Positions 1 to 8,665 of a stretch of DNA of 64,000 nucleotides are shown piece after piece. Every line of letters starts with the position of its first letter. Positions within the stretch are counted from its first letter, which is position 1. A program made the position numbers and the translations under genes. The notes beneath the pieces were generated by a model that saw only the letters and a list, made by a program, of their open reading frames with translations, was not told the origin of the DNA and ran no database searches. Source of the DNA: Sphingopyxis sp. DBS4 (GTDB taxonomy: Bacteria; Pseudomonadota; Alphaproteobacteria; Sphingomonadales; Sphingomonadaceae); NCBI RefSeq assembly GCF_024628865.1, contig NZ_CP102384.1, positions 817,001-881,000 on the forward strand. The letters run 5' to 3'.

Positions 1-969
1 GGCGGTATCGGCAGCAGTCTTCGCCGCTTCGGCGCCACGGCAGAGCGCGGTCGCTTCGTTGGCGAGGATCTTCTTCGCCTCGTTGATCTCGGCGCCTTCG
101 AGTGCTTCCAGCCGCGCGATCTCGTCCATCGGCAGGTCGGTGAACAGCTTCAGGAACTTGCCGACATCGCGGTCGTCGCAGTTGCGCCAATATTGCCAAT
201 AATCGAAATGGGGCAGCTGTCCCGAATTGAGCCACACGGCGCCCGCCGCGGTCTTGCCCATTTTGGCGCCCGCGGCGGTGGTGAGCAGCGGAGTCGTCAG
301 CCCGTAAAGCTCGGCCCCGTCCATCCGGCGTCCCAGTTCCATCCCGTTGACGATATTGCCCCACTGGTCCGACCCGCCCATCTGGAGCCGCACCCCGCGT
401 TCCTTCGAGAGATAGCGGAAGTCATATCCCTGCAGGATCATGTAATTGAATTCGAGGAAGGTCATTGGCTGTTCGCGCTCGAGCCGCAACTTGACCGAAT
501 CGAAGGTCAGCATGCGGTTGATCGTGAAATGGGTGCCGACTTCCTGAAGCAGTTCGATATAGCCGAGCTTGCCGAGCCAGTCCTGATTGTCGACCATCAC
601 CGCGTCGGTCGAGCCGTCGCCGAAGGTCAGGAAGGGTTCGAAGATCGTGCGGATCGAGGCGATGTTCGCGGCGATCGTCTCGTCCGACAGCATCTTGCGG
701 CTTTCGTCGCGGCCGGTCGGGTCGCCGATCCGCGTCGTGCCGCCACCCATCAGCACGACGGGTTTGTGCCCCGTCTGTTGCAGGCGGCGCAGCATCATGA
801 TCTGGACGAGGCTGCCGACGTGCAGGCTCGGCGCGGTCGCGTCGAAACCGATATATCCCGGGACGACCTGCTTCGCGGCGAGCGCATCGAGCCCTTCCGC
901 ATCGGTCATCTGATGGATATAGCCTCGCTCGTCGAGCAGGCGCAGCAGGTCGGATTTGTAATGGGTCAT
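1..969 (-). CDS. tyrS: Tyrosyl-tRNA synthetase, C-terminal part beyond the window
   Basis: Charges tRNA-Tyr with tyrosine in the cytoplasm. The reverse-strand reading frame opens with ATG at 969 ([16 protein letters not shown]) and stays open to base 1, so about 323 residues are visible of a family length near 410; the missing part is the C-terminal S4-like RNA-binding region. Class I synthetase signatures are visible: the HIGH-equivalent in PSLHVGSLV, then [13 protein letters not shown], and a KMSKS-equivalent in [10 protein letters not shown] close to the window edge. Length, order and motifs fit bacterial TyrS. The only oddity is truncation by the window boundary. It is transcribed away from the DOMON-like gene on the other side of a palindromic repeat. 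Confidence 0.95.
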   Translation of the reverse strand, partial: MTHYKSDLLRLLDERGYIHQMTDAEGLDALAAKQVVPGYIGFDATAPSLHVGSLVQIMMLRRLQQTGHKPVVLMGGGTTRIGDPTGRDESRKMLSDETIAANIASIRTIFEPFLTFGDGSTDAVMVDNQDWLGKLGYIELLQEVGTHFTINRMLTFDSVKLRLEREQPMTFLEFNYMILQGYDFRYLSKERGVRLQMGGSDQWGNIVNGMELGRRMDGAELYGLTTPLLTTAAGAKMGKTAAGAVWLNSGQLPHFDYWQYWRNCDDRDVGKFLKLFTDLPMDEIARLEALEGAEINEAKKILANEATALCRGAEAAKTAADTA

Positions 970-1029
970 AGCGGGCGGGCGCTTAGCACGCGAAAGGCGC
1001 AAACCCAACCTGTTCATATCTTCATCATC

Positions 1030-1103
1030 GTCACCCCGGACTTGATCCGGGGTCCCGCTTACTCAAGAAGGACAGCGGGACCCCGGATCAAGTCCGGGGT
1101 GAC
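1030..1103. repeat. Intergenic palindrome, 30-bp arms
   Basis: Arms at 1030-1059 and 1074-1103 are perfect inverted copies containing ccccggacttgatccgggg. It lies between the divergently transcribed tyrS and the DOMON-like gene. A close relative of the same family, with 'cat' instead of 'cac' at the arm tip, sits at 48661-48738. This looks like a dispersed REP-like element rather than a terminator, because neither neighbour ends here. Confidence 0.85.
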
Positions 1104-1149
1104 GAAGAACCATGTTCTGCAACAAGCCCAGGACAAACGGAGAGAGTGA

Positions 1150-1719
1150 GTGTCCGACCCCGAAAGCAACTCACGCATTGCCCTCCTCTGCCACCCCGAC
1201 ACGCCCGCAAAAGCGGTACGGTCGATCGCGGTCGAGATCGGGCTGTCGTTCGACGATGGCTTCGCGCTTCGCTTCATTATCGATGGAGAGATTGGCGCGG
1301 TCGTGCTGCCGCAGGGGGAGGGGGAGCTGGTCATCGCCGACGGCGGGGCCGACGGGCTCTGGCAAAGCACCTGCTTCGAGGCGTTCCTGACCGAGGAAGG
1401 CCAGCCCGACTATACCGAGTTCAACTATGCGCCCGACGGGCGCTGGGCCTGTTACCAGTTCGACGATTACCGTTCGCTGCTGCGCGCCGATCCGCTCGCC
1501 CCTTGGCGCATGGAGGCCGAGCGGAGCGCCGATCGCTATGCGCTGCGCATCGAGCCGGGGATTTTCCCCGACAAGGGCTCGAAGCTCGCGCTGTCGGCGG
1601 TGATCGAGGAAGTCGACGGCACCAAAAGCTATTGGGCGCTTTGCCATCCGCCCGGAAAACCCGACTTTCATCATCCCGATTGCTTTAGGGTGACGCTTGG
1701 GGCACCCGACGCGGCATGA
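1150..1719 (+). CDS. DOMON-like domain protein
   Basis: A 189-residue cytoplasmic-looking protein with no signal peptide. The GTG start at 1150 is preceded by ggagaga, a good ribosome site. The segment LWQSTCFEAFL followed by YTEFNYAP and WACYQFDDYR resembles the DOMON-like beta-sandwich family often seen in Sphingomonadales. No function is established for this subgroup; DOMON domains elsewhere bind haem or sugars. Its stop overlaps the start of the next gene by 4 nt (ATGA), so it is translationally coupled to the NamZ-like muramidase gene. That suggests a role near cell-wall or sugar metabolism, which is inference only. Confidence 0.75.
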   Translation: MSDPESNSRIALLCHPDTPAKAVRSIAVEIGLSFDDGFALRFIIDGEIGAVVLPQGEGELVIADGGADGLWQSTCFEAFLTEEGQPDYTEFNYAPDGRWACYQFDDYRSLLRADPLAPWRMEAERSADRYALRIEPGIFPDKGSKLALSAVIEEVDGTKSYWALCHPPGKPDFHHPDCFRVTLGAPDAA

Positions 1720-2921
1720 CTGTTTCCTTCGGCATCGACCGCCTGCTCGCCGACCCCGCGCTTCGCGCGCCGCTGGAGGGAAAGCGCGTCGCGCTGCTCG
1801 CGCATCCCGCCTCGGTCACCGCCGACCTGACGCACAGCCTCGACGCGCTTGTCGCGGCGGGGATCGACATCACCGCGGTGTTCGGGCCGCAGCATGGCGT
1901 GCGCGGCGACCTTCAGGACAATATGATGGAGTCGCCCGACTTCACCGATGCGACCTATGGCATGCCGGTGTTCAGCCTCTATGGCGAGGTGCGGCGGCCG
2001 AGCGGCCAGTCGATGCATACGTTCGACGTGATGCTGGTCGATCTGCAGGATTTGGGTTGCCGCATATACACTTACGTGACGACCCTGCTCTACATTCTCG
2101 AAGCCGCGGCGGCGCACGGCAAGGCGGTGTGGGTGCTCGACCGGCCGAACCCGGCGGGGCGCCCGGTCGAAGGCACGCTGCTGCGCGCGGGGTGGGAGAG
2201 TTTCGTCGGCGCGGGACCGATGGCGATGCGCCACGGGCTGACGATGGGCGAGATGGGACACTGGTTCATCCGTCATTTCGGGCTCGACGTCGAGTACCGC
2301 GTGATCGGGATGGAGGGCTGGGAGCCCGACGGCCCCGGCTTCGGCTGGCCCACCGACCGCATCTGGATCAACCCCAGCCCCAATGCGGCGAACGTCAACA
2401 TGGCCCGCGCCTATGCCGGGACGGTGATGGTCGAGGGCGCGACGCTGAGCGAGGGGCGGGGGACGACGCGCCCGCTCGAACTGTTCGGCGCGCCCGATAT
2501 CGATGCGAAGGCGGTGATCGCCGAAATGCACCGGCTCGCGCCCGAATGGCTCGCCGGGTGCAAGCTGCGCGATATCTGGTTCCAGCCGACTTTTCACAAG
2601 CATGTCGGGCAGCTCAACAGCGGCGTTCATGTTCATGCCGAGGGGCCTTGGTACGATCCTGCGGCCTTCCGGCCGTGGCGCGTGCAGGCGCTGGGGTTCA
2701 AGGCGATCCGCAGCCTCTATTCCGATTATCCGATCTGGCGCGGCAAGGATTTCAAATATGAATATACCGACGACGTGCTCGCGATCGACGTGATCAACGG
2801 CGGGCCGGACTTGCGTGAATGGGTCGACGATGCGGGCGCGGCGCCGGGTGACCTCGACGCGCTCGCGCTGCCCGACGAGGCGGCGTGGCGCGAGGAGATT
2901 GCGGATTTGCTCATTTATTGA
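1716..2921 (+). CDS. DUF1343 family protein, likely exo-beta-N-acetylmuramidase (NamZ type)
   Basis: A 401-residue protein of the DUF1343 family, whose studied members (NamZ) release N-acetylmuramic acid from muropeptide glycans. Typical features are the opening FGIDRLL, the early GPQHGVRGD stretch, then VDLQDLGCRIYTY, LDRPNP and the late HVHAEGPWYDP. Length agrees with the family core. No clear signal peptide is present, so either it acts on recycled glycans in the cytoplasm or the export signal is not recognisable; many relatives do have one. It overlaps the DOMON-like gene upstream and is followed within 15 nt by a Tat-exported M24 peptidase, forming a probable three-gene operon. Family assignment is firm; the exact substrate is inferred. 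Confidence 0.85.
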   Translation: MTVSFGIDRLLADPALRAPLEGKRVALLAHPASVTADLTHSLDALVAAGIDITAVFGPQHGVRGDLQDNMMESPDFTDATYGMPVFSLYGEVRRPSGQSMHTFDVMLVDLQDLGCRIYTYVTTLLYILEAAAAHGKAVWVLDRPNPAGRPVEGTLLRAGWESFVGAGPMAMRHGLTMGEMGHWFIRHFGLDVEYRVIGMEGWEPDGPGFGWPTDRIWINPSPNAANVNMARAYAGTVMVEGATLSEGRGTTRPLELFGAPDIDAKAVIAEMHRLAPEWLAGCKLRDIWFQPTFHKHVGQLNSGVHVHAEGPWYDPAAFRPWRVQALGFKAIRSLYSDYPIWRGKDFKYEYTDDVLAIDVINGGPDLREWVDDAGAAPGDLDALALPDEAAWREEIADLLIY

Positions 2922-2935
2922 GGAGAGGGATGGCG

Positions 2936-4180
2936 ATGGATCGACGGCAGTTTCTCGGAACGGCGACGCTCGGCGGACTGGCCGCGAGTTTGCCGGCATC
3001 GGTTCTTGCCGCCGACACGGCGGACCTGCCCAACCTCGCCGCCAAGGCGGTCCCGATCGGGACCGACGAGCGCATGGCGCGGATCGCCAAGGCGAAGGAT
3101 CTCATGCGCGCAAACGACATCGGCGCGCTGCTGATCGAGCCGGGGTCGAGCCTCATCTATTTCACCGGGGTTGAATGGTGGCGGAGCGAGCGGCTGACCG
3201 CCGCGGTGCTGACGCGCGAGGGCGAGGTGGCGATCGTCACGCCCTTCTTCGAGGAGCCGTCGGTGCGCGAGACGCTGGGCGTGCCGGCCGAGGTGCTGAC
3301 CTGGAACGAGGACGAGAATCCGCTCGCGGCGATCGCGGTCTGGCTCGGCAAGCGCGGCCTCGCCAAGGGACGGATCGGGGTCGAGGAGACGGTGCGCTAT
3401 TTCGCTGTCGACGGGCTGCAGAAGGCGATGCCGGGTGCAGGCGTCGTCAACGGTGCGCCGGTGGTGCGCGGGTGCCGGATGCACAAGTCGGCGGCCGAGA
3501 TCGCGCTGATGCAGGTCGCGAACGACATCACCGTCGCCGCCTATCGCCACACCGCGCCGCGGATCGAGGCGGGGATGACGCCCGCCGATATCGGCGCGAT
3601 CATGCGTGCCGCGACGGTGGCGCTCGGCGGTGCGAGCGAGTTCGAGCTGATCCTGCTCGGCGAGGCGAGCGCCTATCCGCATGGCAGCGGCAAGCCGCAG
3701 GCGGTGCGCGACGGCGAGGTCGTGCTGATGGACTGCGGCGCGACGGTGCACGGCTATCAGTCCGACATTTCGCGGACCTTCGTTTACGGCAAGCCGAGCC
3801 CGCGCCAGCGGCAAGTGTGGGACGAGATGCGCAAGGGGCAGGATGTCGCCTTCGCCGCCGCGAAGATCGGCACGCCGGCGGGCAGCGTCGATGATGCGGT
3901 GCGCGCCTTTTACCAGAATCTCGGTTGGGGGCCGGGTTACCGGCTTCCCGGCACCTCGCATCGCACCGGGCACGGCATCGGGCTCGACGGGCACGAGCCG
4001 GTCAATCTGGTGCGCGGCGAGACGATGAAGCTGGCACCCGGCATGTGCTTTTCGAACGAGCCGGGCATCTACATCCCCGGCGAATTCGGCATCCGCATCG
4101 AGGATTGCTTTTACATGACCGACAGCAGGCCGGAGTGGTTCAGCGAGCCGCCGCCCTCTATCGATCAGCCCTTTGGCTGA
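2936..4180 (+). CDS. Tat-exported M24 family metallopeptidase (Xaa-Pro aminopeptidase-like)
   Basis: A 414-residue aminopeptidase P/creatinase-fold enzyme. The N-terminus MDRRQFLGTATLGGLAAS is a twin-arginine signal, so the folded enzyme should be sent to the periplasm. The metal-binding set is complete: Asp266 (MDCGA), Asp277 (YQSDISRTF), His346 (TGHGIG), Glu375 (NEPGI) and Glu389 (IRIED). The ATG at 2936 is chosen over the ATG at 2930 because aggagagg at 2921-2928 is then 7 nt away. The N-terminal creatinase-like domain covers roughly residues 40-180. Its 3' end overlaps the convergent DUF817 gene by 16 nt. It probably cleaves proline-containing peptides; the specificity is not readable. 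Confidence 0.92.
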   Translation: MDRRQFLGTATLGGLAASLPASVLAADTADLPNLAAKAVPIGTDERMARIAKAKDLMRANDIGALLIEPGSSLIYFTGVEWWRSERLTAAVLTREGEVAIVTPFFEEPSVRETLGVPAEVLTWNEDENPLAAIAVWLGKRGLAKGRIGVEETVRYFAVDGLQKAMPGAGVVNGAPVVRGCRMHKSAAEIALMQVANDITVAAYRHTAPRIEAGMTPADIGAIMRAATVALGGASEFELILLGEASAYPHGSGKPQAVRDGEVVLMDCGATVHGYQSDISRTFVYGKPSPRQRQVWDEMRKGQDVAFAAAKIGTPAGSVDDAVRAFYQNLGWGPGYRLPGTSHRTGHGIGLDGHEPVNLVRGETMKLAPGMCFSNEPGIYIPGEFGIRIEDCFYMTDSRPEWFSEPPPSIDQPFG

Positions 4181-5037
4181 TCGGGCGCTTTCGGGCGCTG
4201 AACCAGGCTCACCAGAACGAAGCTGATGATCATCAGCAGATACCAGCTTCCAAGCTTCTCGACCCCGACCATGTGCCAACCGTCCTTCTGGCTGGGATAG
4301 GTCCAGGCGCGGGCAAAAGTGCCGATATTCTCCGCGAACCAGATGAACAGCGCGACGAGGCCCCAGCCAACGAGCAACGGCATGCGGCGGTGGACGTGGA
4401 GCGGACGGAACCACACCTGGCAGCGCCAGAAGAGCAGGGCGGTCGCCGCGAACAGCAGCCAGCGGATGTCGGGCAGCCAGTGGTGCGCGAAAAAATTGAC
4501 ATAGATGGCGGCGGCGAGGACGTAACTCGTCCAGAGCGGCGGGTAACGCGTGTAGCGGAAATCGAAGATGCGCCAGACGCGCGCGATGTAACTGCCGACC
4601 GCGGCATACATGAAGCCCGAGAACAGCGGCACCGCGCCGATGTGGAGCAGGCTGCCCTCGGGATATTGCCACGATCCCGCGGCGGTCTTGAAGAGCTCCA
4701 TCACCGTGCCGACGATGTGGAAGATCAGGATGACGATGGCTTCCTTCGGCGTTTCGAGCCGGAAGGCGAGCATGGCGAGCTGGATCAGCACTGCCCCGAT
4801 AGTGATCGCGTCGTAGCGGTGGATCGGCGCGCTTTCGGGCCAGAAAAGATGCGTACCCAGCAGCAGCGCGAGCATCAGGCCGCCGAACAGGCACGCCCAG
4901 CCTTGCTTGAACCCGAAGACGATAAATTCGAGGAACCAGCCGCGCGGTCCCGGCTCGACGGCCATCGCTTCGAGGCGGGCGCGGACGGCGTGGAAGCGGC
5001 TGTGGCTGCGCGGCGCCTCAGACGTGCACGGAGACAT
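4165..5037 (-). CDS. DUF817 integral membrane protein
   Basis: A 290-residue polytopic membrane protein with about seven or eight hydrophobic segments. It matches DUF817 by recall of motifs such as GSWQYPE, PLFSGFMYAAVGSYIAR, FFAHHWLPDIRW and WFAENIGTFARAW. The function of the family is unknown; conserved polar residues within membrane segments suggest a transporter or an enzyme acting in the lipid phase. The start overlaps the end of the upstream Amj-like gene by 20 nt, so the two are probably co-transcribed. An internal Met before AVEPGPRGW could be the true start, which would remove the overlap. Confidence 0.85.
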   Translation of the reverse strand: MSPCTSEAPRSHSRFHAVRARLEAMAVEPGPRGWFLEFIVFGFKQGWACLFGGLMLALLLGTHLFWPESAPIHRYDAITIGAVLIQLAMLAFRLETPKEAIVILIFHIVGTVMELFKTAAGSWQYPEGSLLHIGAVPLFSGFMYAAVGSYIARVWRIFDFRYTRYPPLWTSYVLAAAIYVNFFAHHWLPDIRWLLFAATALLFWRCQVWFRPLHVHRRMPLLVGWGLVALFIWFAENIGTFARAWTYPSQKDGWHMVGVEKLGSWYLLMIISFVLVSLVQRPKAPDQPKG

Positions 5038-5824
5038 AGGCGATCAGCGTTGCCGCGGGGAGCAGCAGCGCCTGTGCGAGCACCGTTCCGGCAAGACGGC
5101 TCAGCGAGATGAAGGTGATCGCGCGGCGGAAATCGCCCTCGTCGACTTTGCCCTCGACCGCATCGTCGGTCATCACCGACAGTTGCGGGTCGATGAAGGC
5201 GAACAGCAGGATCGTCGCGAAGCCGTTGATCAGCGCCGAAAGCTGCGACGCGGTGACCCGGAATTCGGGCGCGAGATAACCGGCGTAGAGCGACGCGACG
5301 ACGCCGACCGCGAGCAGCGACTGCGCAAGGCAATTGGCGATCAGCACGCCCCAGCCGATCCCTTGCGGCATGTGCCACCCTTTGAGATGCGCGAGGCTGG
5401 GGAAACGAAGCGACTGGCGCAGGGTGCGCAACCCGGCGGGGCTTGCGGCCTTCAGCGCGAGCTTCGTCGTCGAGCGATTGTCCTGATACCAGCCGATCGC
5501 GGCGGCGAACATGCGCTGCCCGGTGGGGACGAGCAGGATGCCGATCAAGGTCGCGACGCTTGCGGCGGCGAGGACGAACTGCATGTCGATGAACAGCGAT
5601 GCGCCCGATCCGTCGTGGATGCGCGTTTCGATCCGCTTGGCGAGGAAGGGGCCGAGAAAGCTGTTCGAGGTGCGCGAGAAGAGTACGAGGATGTTGAACA
5701 GCGCAAAGGACATCGCGATCCGCCGCGTCCGCACCCCCGCGATGCGCGCGGCATAGGCGAGCGCGCCGATCAGGTTGATGAAGCCGGTGAGGAGAAGGAT
5801 GGTGACGAGGGGGAGGTCTATCAT
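5018..5824 (-). CDS. Lipid II flippase Amj family protein (DUF2837)
   Basis: A 268-residue inner-membrane protein with several transmembrane helices, resembling the Amj family (DUF2837), of which the Bacillus member translocates lipid II across the membrane as an alternative to MurJ. Recognised features are the N-terminal LLTGFINLIGALAYAARIAGVR-like start, FNILVLFSRTSN, PTGQRMF and the long charged segment before WGVLIANCLAQSLLAVG. Whether it flips lipid II here or another polyprenyl lipid is not known. The gene is followed by DUF817 with a 20-nt overlap. Confidence 0.8.
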   Translation of the reverse strand: MIDLPLVTILLLTGFINLIGALAYAARIAGVRTRRIAMSFALFNILVLFSRTSNSFLGPFLAKRIETRIHDGSGASLFIDMQFVLAAASVATLIGILLVPTGQRMFAAAIGWYQDNRSTTKLALKAASPAGLRTLRQSLRFPSLAHLKGWHMPQGIGWGVLIANCLAQSLLAVGVVASLYAGYLAPEFRVTASQLSALINGFATILLFAFIDPQLSVMTDDAVEGKVDEGDFRRAITFISLSRLAGTVLAQALLLPAATLIAYVSVHV

Positions 5825-5860
5825 CCTCGCGCCTTAGCGCATGATTGCGGCCAGAGAAAT

Positions 5861-5938
5861 CGTCATCCCGGCGAAGGCCGGGATCTCGACCTCGCGCAAT
5901 AATGCTCCGGTGAGATCCCGGCCTTCGCCGGGATGACG
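5861..5938. repeat. Intergenic palindrome, 27-bp perfect arms
   Basis: Arms 5861-5887 and 5912-5938 are perfect inverted copies built on cccggcgaaggccggg, with a 24-nt loop. It fills the gap between the Amj-like gene (starting at 5824) and the end of the CoxE-like gene (5949), both on the reverse strand, so it could terminate the CoxE-like transcript, though no T-run follows. Confidence 0.85.
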
Positions 5939-5948
5939 GAAGTGCAGA

Positions 5949-7127
5949 TCAATGTTTCCGCGTCAACTCGCGCATCGCATCGTCGAGCCCGGCAAGGCTC
6001 AGCGGATACATGCGGTCGCTCATGAGCTGTTTGATGAGCTTCACCGACTGGGTGTAGCCCCAATGTGCCTCGGGCACCGGGTTCAGCCACACCGCGGCGG
6101 GATAGACATGCGTCATGCGCTGAATCCAGACAGCGCCCGATTCCTCGTTGAAATGCTCGACGCTGCCGCCCGGATGGGTGATTTCATAGGCGCTCATCGA
6201 CGCATCGCCGACGAAGATCAGCTTATAGTCATGGCCGTATTTGTGGAGGATGTCCCACATCTGGTGGCGTTCGGACCAGCGGCGCTTGTTGTCCTTCCAC
6301 ACCCCTTCATAGGGACAATTGTGGAAATAGAAGAATTCGAGATTCTTGAATTCGCTCGTCGCGGCGCTGAACAATTCCTCGCACAGCTTGATGAAGGGGT
6401 CCATCGATCCGCCGACGTCGAGGAACAGCAGCAGTTTCACGGCGTTGCGCCGTTCGGGGCGCATATGGATATCGAGCCAGCCCTGCCGCGCGGTGCCGTC
6501 GATCGTGCCGGGAATATCGAGCTCGTCGGCCGCCCCCTCGCGCGCGAACTTGCGCAGACGGCGGAGCGCGATCTTGATGTTGCGGGTGCCGAGCTCCTTG
6601 GTGTTGTCGAGATTGGCGAACTCGCGCTTTTCCCAGACTTTCAGCGCGCGCTTGTGCTTGCTCTCGCCGCCGATCCGCACCCCCTCGGGATTATAGCCCG
6701 AATTGCCGTAAGGGCTCGTGCCGCCGGTGCCGACCCATTTGTTGCCGCCCTGGTGGCGCTTCTGCTGTTCCTCGAGCCGCTTCTTCAGCGTCTCCATGAT
6801 CTCGTCCCAGTCGCCGAGCGACTTGATCGCCTCCATCTCCTCGGGAGTCAGATATTTCTCGGCGACCGCCTTCAACCATTCCTCGGGGACATCGACGGGG
6901 TTCTGGCCGTAATCGGTAAGCAGGCCCTTGAAAACCTTGTTGAACACCTGATCGAAGCGATCGAGCAGCCCCTCGTCCTTCACATAGATGGCGCGGGACA
7001 GATAATAGAATTGCTCGGGACTGCGGTCGATGACCTCGCGGTCGAGCGCCTCCAGCAATAGCAGATGTTCTTTCAGGCTGGCGGGAATGCCAGCGGCGCG
7101 AAGCTCGTCGAGGAAGCCGAAAAACAT
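5949..7127 (-). CDS. CoxE-like VWA domain protein
   Basis: A 392-residue protein of the CoxE-like von Willebrand A family. Residues 1-110 form the helical N-terminus (MFFGFLDELRAAGIPASLKE). The middle carries a basic, Gly/Asn-rich linker. The C-terminal half is the VWA fold starting at LLFLDVGGSMDPF, a MIDAS-like metal site with DxGGS in place of the usual DxSxS. Relatives normally pair with a MoxR-type AAA+ ATPase as a chaperone or metal-insertion module; no MoxR gene is adjacent here. Neighbours on the same strand are the DUF2846-like protein upstream and the Amj-like gene downstream, both separated by palindromic repeats, so it is probably a single-gene unit. Confidence 0.88.
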   Translation of the reverse strand: MFFGFLDELRAAGIPASLKEHLLLLEALDREVIDRSPEQFYYLSRAIYVKDEGLLDRFDQVFNKVFKGLLTDYGQNPVDVPEEWLKAVAEKYLTPEEMEAIKSLGDWDEIMETLKKRLEEQQKRHQGGNKWVGTGGTSPYGNSGYNPEGVRIGGESKHKRALKVWEKREFANLDNTKELGTRNIKIALRRLRKFAREGAADELDIPGTIDGTARQGWLDIHMRPERRNAVKLLLFLDVGGSMDPFIKLCEELFSAATSEFKNLEFFYFHNCPYEGVWKDNKRRWSERHQMWDILHKYGHDYKLIFVGDASMSAYEITHPGGSVEHFNEESGAVWIQRMTHVYPAAVWLNPVPEAHWGYTQSVKLIKQLMSDRMYPLSLAGLDDAMRELTRKH

Positions 7128-7247
7128 GGGGCAGGGTTAACCTGTCGGAGCGCCGGGCGCAATCACTTTACGTTTACGGAAAGTGGCGCCGCGAGTCGAA
7201 GAGAAAGGGCGGAAAACTGCGTAACGTCATGCGCAATTCGGGAATGC

Positions 7248-7295
7248 GGGTCAGCCGACGCACGCTCCGGGTTCCCGCTTTCGCGGGAATGACGA
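7248..7295. repeat. Dispersed 48-bp repeat with hairpin core
   Basis: This 48-bp stretch matches 48580-48627 with one mismatch. It contains the hairpin ttcccgctttcgcgggaa. Here only one arm of the longer palindrome seen at 48540-48634 is present, so it is a half-copy. It lies in the 245-nt gap between the CoxE-like gene and the membrane protein gene at 7373; I see no gene in that gap. Confidence 0.85.
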
Positions 7296-7372
7296 AAGAA
7301 AAGAACCTCCGCTCCCCGCGCCGAGCCAGTCGGCTACCGGCCGCCGGAATGTCGCTGCGGTTTCGAGCCGCC

Positions 7373-7951
7373 TCAGGCGCCCGGCACTTCCCACAGGATC
7401 AGCTTGGTCGCGTTGACGTTCTCGCGCGCTTTCGCCGTATCGAGGCGCGTCAGCTTCACGCTGCCCTTGAGCGCGCCCATCTCGATCATCGCGTCGATCA
7501 CGACCACGCCGCCGGCACCGACATCCACCTCGATCTCGGCAGGCTTCGCGAGCTTGGCCTTGGCGGTCGAGACGTGGAGGTGGTGCGTGCCAGGCTCGAC
7601 ATCGGCCATCAGCATCTGGCCCGACTTGATCTGGCCTTTCGCCACGCCATCAAGCGTCACGTCCATCCCCTGCAGCGCGGCGACGAAGCCGCGGCGGGTG
7701 ATGTAGAGGCGCGCCTTGCCCGCGGGTGCCTGCATCGCGCGCGCTTCGGCAAGCGCCGCGGTTTCGGCCTTCTGGCCGCCCTTGTTGCTCGACAGCGCCC
7801 AGATGCAGAAGATGATGATCCCGCCGATCAGCACCACGGCCAGGATCAGCATGGTTTCCAGCGAAAGGACGCTGGCAAGCGAAGGCCCCAGAAACGCACC
7901 GAAAATCGCGGCTGCGAAAATGATCGTCAGCCACATGGCATTCTTGCTCAT
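7373..7951 (-). CDS. Membrane-anchored protein of unknown function with DUF2846-like domain
   Basis: A 192-residue protein. Two hydrophobic segments span about residues 5-25 (MWLTIIFAAAIFGAFLG) and 32-52, followed by a soluble domain of about 130 residues. The segment KARLYITRR ... VTLDGVAKGQIKSGQ ... VEPGTHHLHV resembles the small beta-rich DUF2846/PEGA-like domains that sit outside the membrane; this is a weak resemblance. The ATG at 7951 is chosen because aggggaaag precedes it. The gene ends a two-gene unit with the carbonic anhydrase gene 13 nt upstream. I cannot assign a function. Confidence 0.65.
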   Translation of the reverse strand: MSKNAMWLTIIFAAAIFGAFLGPSLASVLSLETMLILAVVLIGGIIIFCIWALSSNKGGQKAETAALAEARAMQAPAGKARLYITRRGFVAALQGMDVTLDGVAKGQIKSGQMLMADVEPGTHHLHVSTAKAKLAKPAEIEVDVGAGGVVVIDAMIEMGALKGSVKLTRLDTAKARENVNATKLILWEVPGA

Positions 7952-7964
7952 CGTCTTTCCCCTG

Positions 7965-8603
7965 TCAGGCGGGGGCAAAGACCCCCGTTTCCTCGTCCAT
8001 CACATGCAGGACGCCATCGTTGATCGCAAAGAATGCACCGCGCAGGCGAAGCGTTCCCTTCCGCTCCTTTTCCTGGATGCAGGGGAAGGTGCGCAGGTTC
8101 GCCAGGCTGACCCGCACCGCCGCCATTTCCATCGCGCGGCCTGCCTCGCGGTTGTCGTAATCGGGATAGCGCGCGCGGATTTCGGCGCTCGCATCGTCGA
8201 GCATCTCGATCCAGTGGGCGATGAAGCCGCCGCGTCCGGGCTCGGCACCCTCCATCGTCCGGTGGAGCGCCGCGTGACAGCCGCCGCACATGCCGTGACC
8301 CATGACGACAATTTCCTCGACCTTCAGGAACTGGACCGCGAATTCGAGCGCGGCGGAGACGCCGTGGCGGCCGGGATTGGTCTCGAACGGCGGCACCAGC
8401 GCGCCGACGTTGCGGACGACGAAAATCTCGCCCGGATTGGTATCGAATATCTGCGACGGTTCGGATCGGCTGTCCGAACAGGCGATCACCATCACCTTGG
8501 GCGATTGCCCCTCGGCAAGCTGTTCCCAGCGGTCGCGCTGTTCCTGCCAGCCGCCGTTACGGAAACGCCGGTAGCCTTCGATCAATTCTGCAAAGCGAGT
8601 CAT
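7965..8603 (-). CDS. Beta-class carbonic anhydrase
   Basis: A 212-residue enzyme interconverting CO2 and bicarbonate in the cytoplasm. The zinc ligands of the beta class are present: Cys42 with Asp44 and Arg46 (ACSDSR), His103 and Cys106 (GHGMCGGC). The stretch NPGEIFVVRNVGALVPPFE before a conserved helix agrees with bacterial enzymes of this length. Oriented divergently from lipA with a 60-nt gap. It is followed 13 nt later by a small membrane protein gene that may be co-transcribed. Confidence 0.95.
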   Translation of the reverse strand: MTRFAELIEGYRRFRNGGWQEQRDRWEQLAEGQSPKVMVIACSDSRSEPSQIFDTNPGEIFVVRNVGALVPPFETNPGRHGVSAALEFAVQFLKVEEIVVMGHGMCGGCHAALHRTMEGAEPGRGGFIAHWIEMLDDASAEIRARYPDYDNREAGRAMEMAAVRVSLANLRTFPCIQEKERKGTLRLRGAFFAINDGVLHVMDEETGVFAPA

Positions 8604-8665
8604 GGACGCCCCTTAGCATAGGTTGAGAGGTTGAGAAGAGGCGCGCGCGCGACTATGTGGACGCG

